Shown here: positions 8,677 through 17,352 of the stretch, one piece after another
How the letters are laid out: each line of letters opens with the position of its first letter
Numbering within the stretch: the first letter of the stretch is position 1
From: Haloarcula laminariae
Lineage (GTDB): Archaea; Halobacteriota; Halobacteria; Halobacteriales; Haloarculaceae
DNA length: 64,000 nucleotides
Assembly: GCF_025457605.1 (NCBI RefSeq)
Contig: NZ_JAMZFY010000001.1
Location: 1,178,001 to 1,242,000 of the forward strand
Direction: 5' to 3'
Translations under genes and position numbers: made by a program
Notes under the pieces: generated by a model
Seen by the model: only the letters and a program-made list of their open reading frames with translations
What the model was told of the DNA's origin: nothing
Database searches by the model: none

Positions 8677-9721
8677 CATCTGCCTCACTCCCTGCGGATA
8701 CCGTCGAAGTTTCCTTGTGTTCGTTGCTATCTTTGATAACCGGTCGTCGCCGTATGAGACCACTCGGTCTGTACATGGATATCAAGATCAGTACCGTCCC
8801 GAAGATGACCCAACTGAGACCGGTTTGGGTGCCGCCCAAGAGCGTGCGGGTGTATTCTCGCGTGAAGATGTAGATCGCCGCTCCCACAATGGGTCCGAGT
8901 ACGGTCCCGAGACCACCAATCACTGGAATCAACACGAACTCGACGTTCCGGATTAACTCCAACAGTATTCGTGGCTCGACGTACAGTACATACTGAGCGA
9001 ACAGTCCGCCGCCGATACCTGCGATGAACGAACTGAGCCCCATCGCATACATCTTGTACCAGAACGCACTGATTCCGGCGTTTTCGGCGAGTTCCTGATC
9101 GATATCTATCGCCTTCAAATAGATACCGAGCTTCGAGGTGTGGAGCCGATAGACCAGTACGGTCGTCCCCAAGGCGAACGCCCACATCACGTAGAAATAC
9201 ATCTGCCGACTATCGAACATGAGCGAAAGCGAGTCGCCGATCTGGGCAATCGGGTACTCTAGCCCGACGGCGCCACCGATCCAGTCCCACTGAAGAGCGA
9301 TGACATATATTCCAAGCGTCGCAGCGAGCGTAGCGATCGAGAAGTAATGATACCGAAGCCGGAACGTGAGTGCGCCGAGCGAAAGGCCAACGGCAGCGGC
9401 GAGGAGGCCAGCGACAATCAGTCCGAGGTACGGCGTTATGCCGTAATAGATGAACAGGATAGCCGTCGTGTACGCGCCGGTTGCGAACATCACGGCGTGA
9501 CCGAGCGAGATTTGTCCGGCGTACCCGCCGATGATATTCCAGGACTGCCCCAGGCCGACGAACAGCAACGCGTATATCAAGGTATTAATAAAAAAGTAGC
9601 TGGTGCCGAGATATGGCAACGCAAGAGCCCCAATAAAAATCGCCGGAATCAGATACGCGAGGGGAATCGACTGCAGGTCGACGCCCTCCCTGAGCTCCTC
9701 GGCGGTTTTGGAGAGACTCAT
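8669..9721 (-). CDS. livM: Branched-chain/amide ABC transporter permease LivM
   Basis: A 350-residue polytopic membrane protein of the LivM type with about ten hydrophobic segments starting near residue 22. The family signature region SWNIIGGYAGQISLGHA is near residue 60, and the EAA-like loop ELAENAGI lies around 210. It forms the transmembrane pathway with LivH. Its ATG overlaps the livH stop as ATGA. The C-terminal tail is hydrophilic and Asp-rich, normal for a halophile. Confidence 0.92.
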   Translation of the reverse strand: MSLSKTAEELREGVDLQSIPLAYLIPAIFIGALALPYLGTSYFFINTLIYALLFVGLGQSWNIIGGYAGQISLGHAVMFATGAYTTAILFIYYGITPYLGLIVAGLLAAAVGLSLGALTFRLRYHYFSIATLAATLGIYVIALQWDWIGGAVGLEYPIAQIGDSLSLMFDSRQMYFYVMWAFALGTTVLVYRLHTSKLGIYLKAIDIDQELAENAGISAFWYKMYAMGLSSFIAGIGGGLFAQYVLYVEPRILLELIRNVEFVLIPVIGGLGTVLGPIVGAAIYIFTREYTRTLLGGTQTGLSWVIFGTVLILISMYRPSGLIRRRPVIKDSNEHKETSTVSAGSEADDD

Positions 9722-10614
9722 CGGTCGGTCACCCAGTTGAGGATGTCCTCACGCTGGTACAGCAACGCACCGATGAGGACGATATAGACGTACAGTTGCT
9801 GATACGATGGGTCGAGGAAGGTCGCACCGACATTCTGCACGAGACCGATAACGATGCCACCAATCACCGCACCGAAGATACTGCCCAACCCGCCAAGCGC
9901 GACGGCTGCGAACGACGCAATCGTCCATACCCCCGGCGTCGAACTGGGCTGAATGGGGAAGTAGGTTGCAATCATCGTTCCAGCGATGCCCGTGGCTGCA
10001 AGGCCGATACCCCACGAGACCGCATAGATACGATCGGTTTTGATGCCGAGTACCTGTGCAGCCTGCTTGTCCTGGGCCGTCGCACGAATCGCTTTGCCTA
10101 TCGATGTCCGCTCCAACAGGAAATAGAGCAGAACGATAGTTACAATACTCACAACTGCCGTGAGCACTGCCGGATACGATATCGAGATTCCGTACGCGGT
10201 AGTACTGCCATCGAAGGCGAAGTCACTTACCGTTCTCGTCGACGGACCGACGAGATAGATGATGCCGTATCGGATTGCTAATAGGAGCCCGAACGTACAG
10301 AGAACCTGGCCAAGAACCGGGCCGTCCATCGTCCGTTTGATTATGAAGACGTAGGTTGCGTATCCTACGACGAACATGAGGACAGCGTTGACCGGCAGGA
10401 GGAGCAGGGGGCTGACGCTCAGCTCCGCGGTCACCAACAGCGTGACATACATTGCGATGAGCATGTGTTCACCATGCGCAAAGTTGACGATATCCATGAC
10501 TCCCCAGATCAGTCCGAGGCCTGCTGCGACGAGTCCGTACGCAAGGCCGATCATCAATCCGTCAGCCACAGCCCCTAGTACGAGTGGTATCATGTAGTTC
10601 AGCGCTCCGACCAA
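9718..10614 (-). CDS. livH: Branched-chain/amide ABC transporter permease LivH
   Basis: A 298-residue LivH-type permease with about eight membrane segments. Typical features are LIWGVMDIVNFAHGEH near residue 35 and the cytoplasmic coupling loop RATAQDKQAAQVLGI around 180. The 10614 ATG overlaps the binding-protein gene by 16 bases. A second ATG at 10593 (MIPLVLG) would start 6 bases after that gene and is also credible. It overlaps livM by 4 bases. It is part of the livKHMGF operon. Confidence 0.92.
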   Translation of the reverse strand: MVGALNYMIPLVLGAVADGLMIGLAYGLVAAGLGLIWGVMDIVNFAHGEHMLIAMYVTLLVTAELSVSPLLLLPVNAVLMFVVGYATYVFIIKRTMDGPVLGQVLCTFGLLLAIRYGIIYLVGPSTRTVSDFAFDGSTTAYGISISYPAVLTAVVSIVTIVLLYFLLERTSIGKAIRATAQDKQAAQVLGIKTDRIYAVSWGIGLAATGIAGTMIATYFPIQPSSTPGVWTIASFAAVALGGLGSIFGAVIGGIVIGLVQNVGATFLDPSYQQLYVYIVLIGALLYQREDILNWVTDR

Positions 10615-11903
10615 TCGGGAACAGGGTAGGTCATTGCGTCGTCTTGTGCCTGGTCGAACGGCCAGACGGTTTCGATCTCGCCATCATCGGCTTGGACGAC
10701 GAAACTGAACGCCTCCGTGTTGTAGCCCTTGTCGTTGAATTCAACGGGATACGGAAGTCCGGAGACGTACGGGTCGAGACTCAGCGAATTCAGGCTACTC
10801 TGGAGGTCTCCCGGGTCGAGGCTGTCGGCTCGGCTGGCCGCCGCAATGGCGGTGAAAAATTCACCCCATGCGTAGATGTTGCTCCCGTCAAAGGGCGTTC
10901 CGGAATTCTCCTCGGCGTAGCTGTTGTAATCGCCCATGGGCGGATGGATATCATACATGTCATTGGAGAAGTCAGAGCCCGAGAAGACGTGCTCTGAGAC
11001 GCTCTCTTCGAGCACCGACGGGTCAAGATAGGCCGATCCCGGCGTCAGCATCATCTCGGGATAGTATTCCTCCGTCTTCATATCTTCCAGCATAATCAAT
11101 GCGTCTCGCACGTTAGCCGCGTGGACGATGATATCGGCATCGGCGTCCCGTATCGTTTGTATCTGTGGTGAGAGCGAAGTCACTGACGACGCGTTGTACG
11201 AAATCGTCTCGGGGGCCTGTTCGAACTCGTCGCTGTTCTCGATGACGCCTACCATCGAATTGGCAACTTCCGTACCGAAAGTACCGTCTTGATGGATAAT
11301 CGCAACCCGTTCCAAGTCGGCATCGTATTCGGAGTTCATGTCGCTGGCAAAGTTGAACATAGACTCGCCTTTGACACCAGTGTGGGGCGGCACCTGCCAG
11401 AACCAGTCTAACCCACGCTCGGTAAGTCCTTCTCCAATGGCAGTCCCACAAATGTGTGGGACGCCTTCTCGTTCAGCGACTTGGCTGACAGCTTTCGTCG
11501 AACCGCTGTAGTAACACCCAGTGAGTATGTCGGCACCTTCGTCAAGTACCAGACTCTCAGCTTCGCTACGGGCCACGTCTGAGTCGCCCTGATGATCTCG
11601 CCAGAGCACTTCGACCGTTGCACCATCCTGTCCCTGTATCCCTTCGCCTTCGGCACCAGCCAGCGGGGAGAGGTCCGAACCTTCGTTTACCGCCTGTACG
11701 CCTGCACCAACGACATCCTGGAATCGAGTCCCCATCTCGGCTGCATCGCCCGAGAGTGGGTGGAGCGCGCCGATGGTAAGGGTATCCCCGCCACTGGCAC
11801 CTCCACCCTGACATCCAGCCAAACTGAATGCAGCCGCCGCACCAGTGATTTTCAAGACGTTTCTTCGCGAAGCTACTCGCCCATCTGCTGACTTTTCGGT
11901 CAT
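10599..11903 (-). CDS. Branched-chain/amide-type ABC transporter substrate-binding lipoprotein
   Basis: A 434-residue periplasmic-binding-protein-like type 1 protein (LivK/Peripla_BP_6 group). The N-terminus has a twin-arginine motif (SRRNVLK) and a lipobox ending LAGC at about residue 30, so it should be exported folded by Tat and anchored by lipid outside the cell. After a short Gly/Ser linker the ligand-binding fold begins with LTIGALHPLSGDAAEMG; later segments (ILTGCYYSGSTKAV, VAIIHQDGTFGTEV) match the family. It is first in the operon and overlaps livH. The ligand is unknown; the adjacent hydantoinase and carbamoylase suggest a ureide, amide or amino-acid derivative. Confidence 0.9.
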   Translation of the reverse strand: MTEKSADGRVASRRNVLKITGAAAAFSLAGCQGGGASGGDTLTIGALHPLSGDAAEMGTRFQDVVGAGVQAVNEGSDLSPLAGAEGEGIQGQDGATVEVLWRDHQGDSDVARSEAESLVLDEGADILTGCYYSGSTKAVSQVAEREGVPHICGTAIGEGLTERGLDWFWQVPPHTGVKGESMFNFASDMNSEYDADLERVAIIHQDGTFGTEVANSMVGVIENSDEFEQAPETISYNASSVTSLSPQIQTIRDADADIIVHAANVRDALIMLEDMKTEEYYPEMMLTPGSAYLDPSVLEESVSEHVFSGSDFSNDMYDIHPPMGDYNSYAEENSGTPFDGSNIYAWGEFFTAIAAASRADSLDPGDLQSSLNSLSLDPYVSGLPYPVEFNDKGYNTEAFSFVVQADDGEIETVWPFDQAQDDAMTYPVPDWSER

Positions 11904-11925
11904 ACGGATACTTCTTCAACCAGAT

Positions 11926-11940
11926 TGCTATTTAGGTTTT
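11926..11940 (-). promoter_or_regulatory. Probable promoter of the liv operon
   Basis: The minus-strand AAACCTAAATAGC lies about 28 bases before the binding-protein ATG at 11903, suiting a TATA/BRE element of a leaderless transcript. The remaining divergent spacer to 12180 holds the promoter of the deaminase-like gene and no other recognisable feature. Confidence 0.4.
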
Positions 11941-12180
11941 TTCATCGAATCGGGTGATATTCTATATCTTCTTGGTATCTGTGAGGTATTCCTTATACAG
12001 AGTGGTGGTTTCTGTGGCAAAAAGAAAATAATCCGGATAACCCATTGTGTGCTGCCTCAGGAGTTGCAACACCACAATATAGATAGGAGAGAAGCAGAAG
12101 TTTGTCCAATTTTGACCAGTATCCCGAAAATATCACTAGCTATCCCAATAGATTTCTATCAAGAGCACCCATACAAGGTC

Positions 12181-13458
12181 GTGACAGACTACCTGGTGCG
12201 GAACGCCACTGACAGGTCAGGGAGCCATATCGATGTAGCGATAACTGACGGCAAAATCAGCAACATCTGTTCCGCCGGCGAAGAGGAACCGACCCGATTC
12301 GCACCGGATTCACAGTTCGACGCTGAGGGTTCGCTGGTCACGCCGACGTTCTCCGAGCCACACACGCACCTCGACACGGCGATGACGGTCGAGAAGGCTC
12401 GGATCAACGACTCCGGGACAGTCGAGGAAGGCTGGGATGTCTGGGCCTCGGTCCGTGAGGATTTGACAAAATCGGGTGTCAAGCGGCGAGCGAGAACAAA
12501 CCTCGAATGGTTTCTCAGCAACGGCGTCACCCGAGTCAGAACACACGCGGATGTCACGGCGTCTGACTGGACGGCAATCGAAGCGCTGCTTGAACTCCGT
12601 GAGGAATTCGATCCCATCAACGTCGATATCGTCGCGTTCCCCATCGACTCCGTAGTAGACGATTCGGAGACTCTAGACCAAGTCCAGCAGGCGTTAGACA
12701 TGGGTGTCGATATTGTCGGTGGACTTCCACATAAAGAACGGACGCGCGAACGCGGTGTCGAACACGTTCGAAAGCTCGTCTCCCTAGCCGACAAAAACAG
12801 CACGCGGATGGATTTTCATATCGACGAAACCGACGATCCACAGTGTCGGTTCACGGAGGTCCTGGTGGACGAAACCCGCCGGCGCGGCATCAGTTCCCAG
12901 GCAACCGCGAGCCACGCGACAGCCCTTCACTCGTATCCAAACACCTACGCCAGTAAACTCATCTACGAAATCGGCCAGAGTGACCTCTCGGTCGTCACGA
13001 ACCCCTTGGCGAACGCTACCCTCCAGGGTCGATACGATGACTACCCGAAACGCCGCGGCATCACGCGGGTGGAAGAACTTCGTGAGGCTGGAGTAACCGT
13101 CGGTATCGGTCAGGATAGCTTGCTGGATTCAACCTACCAGTACGGCGATGGCGACCCGCTGACGGCCGCGCATATGCTTGTTCACTTCGCTCATATGAAT
13201 CTCAGGCGGGATATCGATGACATCTGGGATATGCTCACCTACGGGAACGCAGACGTGTTCGGTGCAGAAAATTACGGACTAACTGAAGGTGACGAAGGAT
13301 CACTCATCGTCTTCGGCAGTTCTGATCCTTTCACCGCGCTTCGCACTCGGCGGCCCCGGAAACTCGTACTCAGCGACGGAAAGCCGGTAGCGAAAGGGCG
13401 CCGCTCCGTGAGCGTCCGGTCGGACAGTTCATGGGACGAGCTGACGTTAGACCTGTAG
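12181..13458 (+). CDS. Cytosine-deaminase-like metal-dependent amidohydrolase
   Basis: A protein of about 425 residues from the CodA-like amidohydrolase group, which deaminates cytosine, isoguanine or creatinine-like rings. Motifs: FSEPHTHLDTAMT (metal HxH and Asp) near residue 60, FHIDETDD near 215 (metal His and proton-shuttling Glu), TASHATAL near 245 (metal His), and GIGQDSLLD near 315 (metal Asp). The GTG at 12181 (MTDYLVRN when initiated) is chosen because the reading frame upstream to 11845 runs back over the liv promoter and looks non-coding. It is divergent from the liv operon and is followed by the IclR gene on the same strand. Deamination feeding the hydantoinase is inference. Confidence 0.82.
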   Translation: MTDYLVRNATDRSGSHIDVAITDGKISNICSAGEEEPTRFAPDSQFDAEGSLVTPTFSEPHTHLDTAMTVEKARINDSGTVEEGWDVWASVREDLTKSGVKRRARTNLEWFLSNGVTRVRTHADVTASDWTAIEALLELREEFDPINVDIVAFPIDSVVDDSETLDQVQQALDMGVDIVGGLPHKERTRERGVEHVRKLVSLADKNSTRMDFHIDETDDPQCRFTEVLVDETRRRGISSQATASHATALHSYPNTYASKLIYEIGQSDLSVVTNPLANATLQGRYDDYPKRRGITRVEELREAGVTVGIGQDSLLDSTYQYGDGDPLTAAHMLVHFAHMNLRRDIDDIWDMLTYGNADVFGAENYGLTEGDEGSLIVFGSSDPFTALRTRRPRKLVLSDGKPVAKGRRSVSVRSDSSWDELTLDL

Positions 13459-13514
13459 TCGGGAGGCGATTGAGAGAGGGGGACTCAAATGGTGTGATCT
13501 GCCCAACGCCACAA

Positions 13515-13527
13515 ACTATATATTATT
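13515..13527 (+). promoter_or_regulatory. TATA box of the IclR regulator gene
   Basis: ACTATATATTATT lies about 25-30 bases before the ATG at 13546, giving a classical haloarchaeal leaderless promoter and fixing that start. Confidence 0.6.
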
Positions 13528-13545
13528 CATGCAGTATTTTCACGT

Positions 13546-14340
13546 ATGGAGAAAGCAGACGATTCCTCTTGGCGAACCTTGCAAACGGTTGAGCGAGCGA
13601 GTGAGATCATCCAGACACTCGCAGAGTTGGACGGTGCTGGCGTCTCAGCAGTCGCCGAGCGTCTCGACATTTCGGTCAGTTCGGCACACTCGCATCTCGC
13701 CACGCTCCATGAAACCGGTTTTTTACTCCAGCAAGACGGACAGTACCACCTCTCCTACCGGTTTCTCCATCTCGGTGAGTACGTCCGGAACAGTAGCGAC
13801 CTCTACCGGTGCGGTCGTTCGGAGGCCGACAAATTGGCCGACAAAACTGGTCACTACGTCCACCTCTTCACCGAAGAGAACGGCATGGGCATCAACCTCT
13901 ATGAGGCACGAGGGGAACACGCAGAGGAGTACGACTACCAGTCACTGAAGTTGCAACGGGGTGAACCACTCCACATCAGTGCTTCAGGCAAAGCGGTTCT
14001 GGCAACGCTCCCGGAGGAGGAAGTTCGGGCCCACATCCGTCAGCACGGGTTGGAGTCGTACACTGCCAACACCATCACGGAAGAAACGGCGCTCTTCGAA
14101 GAACTGAACCGGACTCGAGAGCGGGGCTACGCTGTCAACGATGAGGAAGAGATTGTGGGATACTGCGCAGTTGCGGCTCCCATCCAAACCGAGGGTGACG
14201 CGGCTATCGGTTCAATAAGTGTAGCCGGTCCCACACGGTTTTTCGATAGTGACGCAGACATCGAGGAGATTGCAGACAAGGTCATGACCGCAGCGAACAT
14301 GACTCAGGTTAACATCAATATGTCCACTCAGGTGGACTAA
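13546..14340 (+). CDS. IclR family transcriptional regulator
   Basis: A 264-residue IclR-type regulator. The N-terminal winged helix-turn-helix spans about residues 10-70 (GVSAVAERLDISVSSAHSHLATL). The C-terminal IclR effector-binding domain follows, with PLHISASGKAVLATLPEEEV near 140 and the typical ERGYAVNDEEEIVGYCAVAAPI near 195. IclR proteins in haloarchaea commonly control adjacent catabolic operons, so the likely targets are the deaminase, liv, hydantoinase and FAH genes around it. The inducer is unknown. Start supported by a strong TATA box. Confidence 0.92.
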   Translation: MEKADDSSWRTLQTVERASEIIQTLAELDGAGVSAVAERLDISVSSAHSHLATLHETGFLLQQDGQYHLSYRFLHLGEYVRNSSDLYRCGRSEADKLADKTGHYVHLFTEENGMGINLYEARGEHAEEYDYQSLKLQRGEPLHISASGKAVLATLPEEEVRAHIRQHGLESYTANTITEETALFEELNRTRERGYAVNDEEEIVGYCAVAAPIQTEGDAAIGSISVAGPTRFFDSDADIEEIADKVMTAANMTQVNINMSTQVD

Positions 14341-14621
14341 TGAGCCAATACTGATTTCTCGATATGTGAAAAACAGCTATCGGAGCATAAATGAAACACC
14401 CTTACTGTGTTTCAAAATATCGGTCATAGCCCCTGGAGACCCAGCTTCAAGAGATAAAAGTTCACCAAGCCGAGCAAATCATGAAATCTCTATTCTCGAA
14501 ATGAGAATTAGCAATGGTGACTACTCCCGCTGAGGGAACATCTCGAAGTATATTGTGTTGCGAATTGATTACGTACCTGAGAACACGTCCGGAAACAGTG
14601 AACGCTGAATAAGCGAAATCG

Positions 14622-15344
14622 TCAGTTTTGCGGCGCAACGACATCGTTGGACAGTGTCCCGACGCCGTCGTATGTGATTTCTATCGTGTCGCCAGGAGAT
14701 ACCGTGCCGGGATTTGCGGGACTCCCGAACGCGATGGCATCGCCCGGCCTAAGTGTGAATCGTTTTGAGAGATATGAGATGATCTCGTGGGGGCTGAAAA
14801 GCATCTGTGCCGTCCTCGCGGATTGTCTTGTTTCACCATTGATGACAGTCTCCATCTCAATATCATGTGGATTGAGGTCTGTCTCAATCCACGGGCCCAA
14901 TGGCGCGGAGGTATCGAAGGCCTTGCGTGCCGTCCGACCCTGTTGGTCCAGCGCGTCAATATCGTTCATCACCGTGTATCCGCGAACAATATCTGGTACC
15001 TTGTCAGGGGCCACGCTATGACATCGCTGGTCAATCACCGCGACGAGCTCCCCTGCATAGGTGAGCTCATCGGACCACTCTGGATACACCACGGGTTGTC
15101 CGGGACCGACCAGTGCAGCTGGTGGCTTGAGAAAGAAGTCCGGTTCCTCCGGTCGTTCGTAGTCCATCTGATCAAGAGTCTCAGCGAAGTTCCGACCCAC
15201 ACAGTACAACGCTGACGGGGAACATGGATACGTCAGTGAGCCATCTCGGCCTATGATATATTCCCCGCTATCAGTAGTCAGAATACCATCCTTGTACTGC
15301 CCACTGACGACACCCTGGGGGGTTTGCATTCGTGCTAGTTTCAT
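14622..15344 (-). CDS. Fumarylacetoacetate hydrolase (FAH) family protein
   Basis: A 240-residue FAH-fold protein. The family usually hydrolyses or decarboxylates acyl-pyruvate-like or oxalocrotonate-like substrates with a bound Mg or Ca ion. Seen: YCVGRNFAETL near residue 45, FFLKPPAALVGPGQPV near 70, the metal loop region TYAGELVAVI near 95, GYTVMNDIDALDQ near 125, and GDAIAFGSPANPG near 210. The usual ExE metal pair reads AxE here, so one metal ligand appears replaced by Ala. The ATG at 15344 (MKLARMQT) is chosen over a longer frame to 15368. It lies in the catabolic island next to ridA; its substrate is unknown. Confidence 0.85.
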   Translation of the reverse strand: MKLARMQTPQGVVSGQYKDGILTTDSGEYIIGRDGSLTYPCSPSALYCVGRNFAETLDQMDYERPEEPDFFLKPPAALVGPGQPVVYPEWSDELTYAGELVAVIDQRCHSVAPDKVPDIVRGYTVMNDIDALDQQGRTARKAFDTSAPLGPWIETDLNPHDIEMETVINGETRQSARTAQMLFSPHEIISYLSKRFTLRPGDAIAFGSPANPGTVSPGDTIEITYDGVGTLSNDVVAPQN

Positions 15345-15503
15345 ACAGGTCTTCCAGCAGGGAGGCAAAAAGGTCTAGCGGATTGGAAATAAAATGGGGC
15401 GTTATTAGTTCCGTATAGCCAAGCAGTGATGTGGTTGACACCTGCTCTGGCTTATTCTCGAGAGCGCGCTGTTCGTTTCCTTTACTGAGATGAACCTAAC
15501 CGA

Positions 15504-15887
15504 TTACTCGGTTTCTACTTCAGCGATTACCTCAATTTCGACATCGAATGGCCCAGGCAGTTCGCCGACTTCAACCGCACTTCGAGCAGGGTATGGGCTA
15601 CTCATATATTGGCCGTATACTTCGTTGACAGCATCGTAATTATCCATATCGGTCACGAAAACGGTGGCTTTGACTACATCGTCAAGCGAGGCGCCACCGG
15701 CTTCAAGAATGGCTGCAACGTTCTCAAGCGTGCGCTCAGTCTGTTCGCCAATATCCGCCGAGACAACCTTGCCCGTGTCCGGGTCAAGCGGCCCCTGTCC
15801 AGACACATAAATCCGATCGCCATCGCGGATACCTTGGGAGTACGGACCGATACTTTCCGGTGCATCGCTCGTGGACAATTCGTCCAT
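15504..15887 (-). CDS. RidA family (reactive intermediate/imine deaminase) protein
   Basis: A 127-residue RidA/YjgF-type protein, normal length. Members form trimers that hydrolyse reactive enamines and imines made by amino-acid-handling PLP or oxidase enzymes. The motifs GPYSQGI near residue 14, YVSGQGPLDP near 30, NVAAILEAGGASLDDVVK near 55 and the substrate-binding Arg in PARSAVEVGELP near 100 are all present. It sits at the end of the nitrogen-compound catabolic island, where an imine deaminase would fit amino acid oxidation products (inference). Confidence 0.93.
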   Translation of the reverse strand: MDELSTSDAPESIGPYSQGIRDGDRIYVSGQGPLDPDTGKVVSADIGEQTERTLENVAAILEAGGASLDDVVKATVFVTDMDNYDAVNEVYGQYMSSPYPARSAVEVGELPGPFDVEIEVIAEVETE

Positions 15888-16124
15888 ACACTGAACACTG
15901 GCTAGTTGTATGAAAGTCTATCGGATTATTTTCTGTTCCAAGTGGAAATATACCGAAAAGGAACATTGATTGCAACAAAATCCGATAACTAATCAGCATT
16001 TGCCAATATCCACACAGCTGCATTTCAACAGACACATTGGAAGGAATCACACAGCTGGCCGGTGAAAAGAGGAATAGAACACACCATCTCGCTATCGTTG
16101 CTGCCCAAAACGAACATAGGGCAA

Positions 16125-16232
16125 TCAGGCTCCACTCTGTTCCCCTTCGATTGAAGGATTTTCGTTTGTCAGTCTGCTGCCGGCGCTGGTGAATCCGACA
16201 TAGACGATACCCACAAGCGCCATGTACAGCAT
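16125..16232 (-). pseudogene. Possible C-terminal membrane segment of a truncated gene (35 codons)
   Basis: A short minus-strand frame reads a hydrophobic stretch (MLYMALVGIVYVGFT) and then a polar tail to a stop. It resembles the last membrane helix of a transporter and abuts the IS6-type remnant, so it could be the leftover of a gene cut by the element. It could equally be a small membrane protein or chance. No more can be said from 35 residues. Confidence 0.25.
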
Positions 16233-16249
16233 ATTCAGACATATGTGAG

Positions 16250-16768
16250 AAACTATTACTTTCAAATACAATCTATATTTTTGATAACCTGGGCGTCCAA
16301 CGCTCTCAAAAAGCAGTCCATAATTGGGTGCAGAAAGCTCATTTACAGCCAGTCAACGGCAAATCTCCGAATCAAATTGCCGTAGACGAAACCATGATTC
16401 AAATCAATGACCAGCACTTCTGTCGGTATGCTACCGCTAATCCGAAAATGAGTAAATCCTCGATATACGCCTTTTCGACCGCTAGAACCGCAATCTCTGA
16501 AATGTCTTTCAAAGAACTGTGGCAAAAACACGATGTCGAAACCGCCGCTTTTCTCGTCGATAGCGCGAAACATCTCCAAGCTGCACTGCAACGATCAGAG
16601 CTCCGATTTCAGATAGAACACCACGGAAATCAAAACAGCATTCAACATGTCTTCTGAAAAGTAAAACGATAAACCTTCTATTTTCTAAACTGTTCTTGTC
16701 ACGTTGAACCAACCACAGCTAAAAATCAACTCCGGGGTTTCGTTCACTGGCACAATGCTCTAAACTAA
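16250..16768 (+). pseudogene. IS6-family (haloarchaeal ISH type) transposase remnant
   Basis: A single continuous frame matches by eye the haloarchaeal IS6-type DDE transposase from LSNTIYIFDNLGVQ, through AVHNWVQKAHLQP and QIAVDETMIQIND (first Asp) and AAFLVDSAKHL (second Asp), to the C-terminal CHVEPTTAK and FVHWHNALN. It is interrupted by in-frame TGA at 16655 and TAA at 16670, both where the family has Arg. The catalytic Glu of NSVER is Gln here (NSIQH). The N-terminal part and terminal inverted repeats were not found. The element is dead; the point-mutation pattern without frameshifts suggests fairly slow decay. Confidence 0.8.
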
Positions 16769-16815
16769 ACACCATCCACCGAGAAGAGAACACGCGCACT
16801 ATAGAATGATCCCTA

Positions 16816-17178
16816 CTATTGATGCCGTTGAATCTCATCGCGAACGACAGTCCGGATCTCCTGCCCGGAGAGAATTGTATCAGCGGGGATATCCGGTTCC
16901 AGTTGGCCTTGTTCGGCTGGAGGAAAAACCGACTCAATACACAGATACGCCGCATCCTGTCACGACCTCCTAGCCGGTCACCCGCCACAGACAGCCTCAA
17001 TTCTCATAAACCCCCCGTCCGACCGTGGTTCAAACTCGATTTTCCGCTTGAGACCACGCACCGGCTCGTACACGAACCAACGAGCGTCAACGACGCTGCA
17101 TGCCCCGACAACTGGCGGCGACCGTCGGCGAGTTCGCCGACACGTAGACCGGACCAGCCACGCTACATGGTTAACCAA
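16816..17178 (-). pseudogene. Frameshifted remnant of an unidentified haloarchaeal gene
   Basis: Two minus-strand reading frames together look like one old gene. An upstream part (17178 to about 16978) carries FVYEPVRGLKRKIEFEP. A downstream part in another frame reads AYLCIESVFPPAEQGQLEP and then ILSGQEIRTVVRDEIQRHQ to a TAG at 16816. Both parts have protein-like composition and lie in order, so a frameshift plus deletion is likely. I do not recognise the family. It adjoins the IS6 remnant and completes a short decay zone. Confidence 0.4.
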
Positions 17179-17352
17179 CAGAATCGGGTGAGAATGGCCG
17201 AAGGTTGGTTAAGAAGCTAGGTGAGGCTCCTAATCGGTCAGTACCGGCTGTGAAACTATCATCTGCTGAGGGGTTCAACAGAGCCTATCAGCTAATGTCT
17301 ATTTTACCGATATGTGAAATTACATAGGCAAGCTACGAAAGTGAATCCACAT

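Noticed and set aside
7184-11903. Urea transporter (urtABCDE) identity for the liv-type operon
   Set aside because: Gene order fits HAAT transporters generally, but no urease genes are present and the binding protein shows no specific urea-transporter feature that I can see.
16819-17220. Plus-strand 133-codon frame
   Set aside because: The minus strand in two frames reads more protein-like; the plus frame has no motif.
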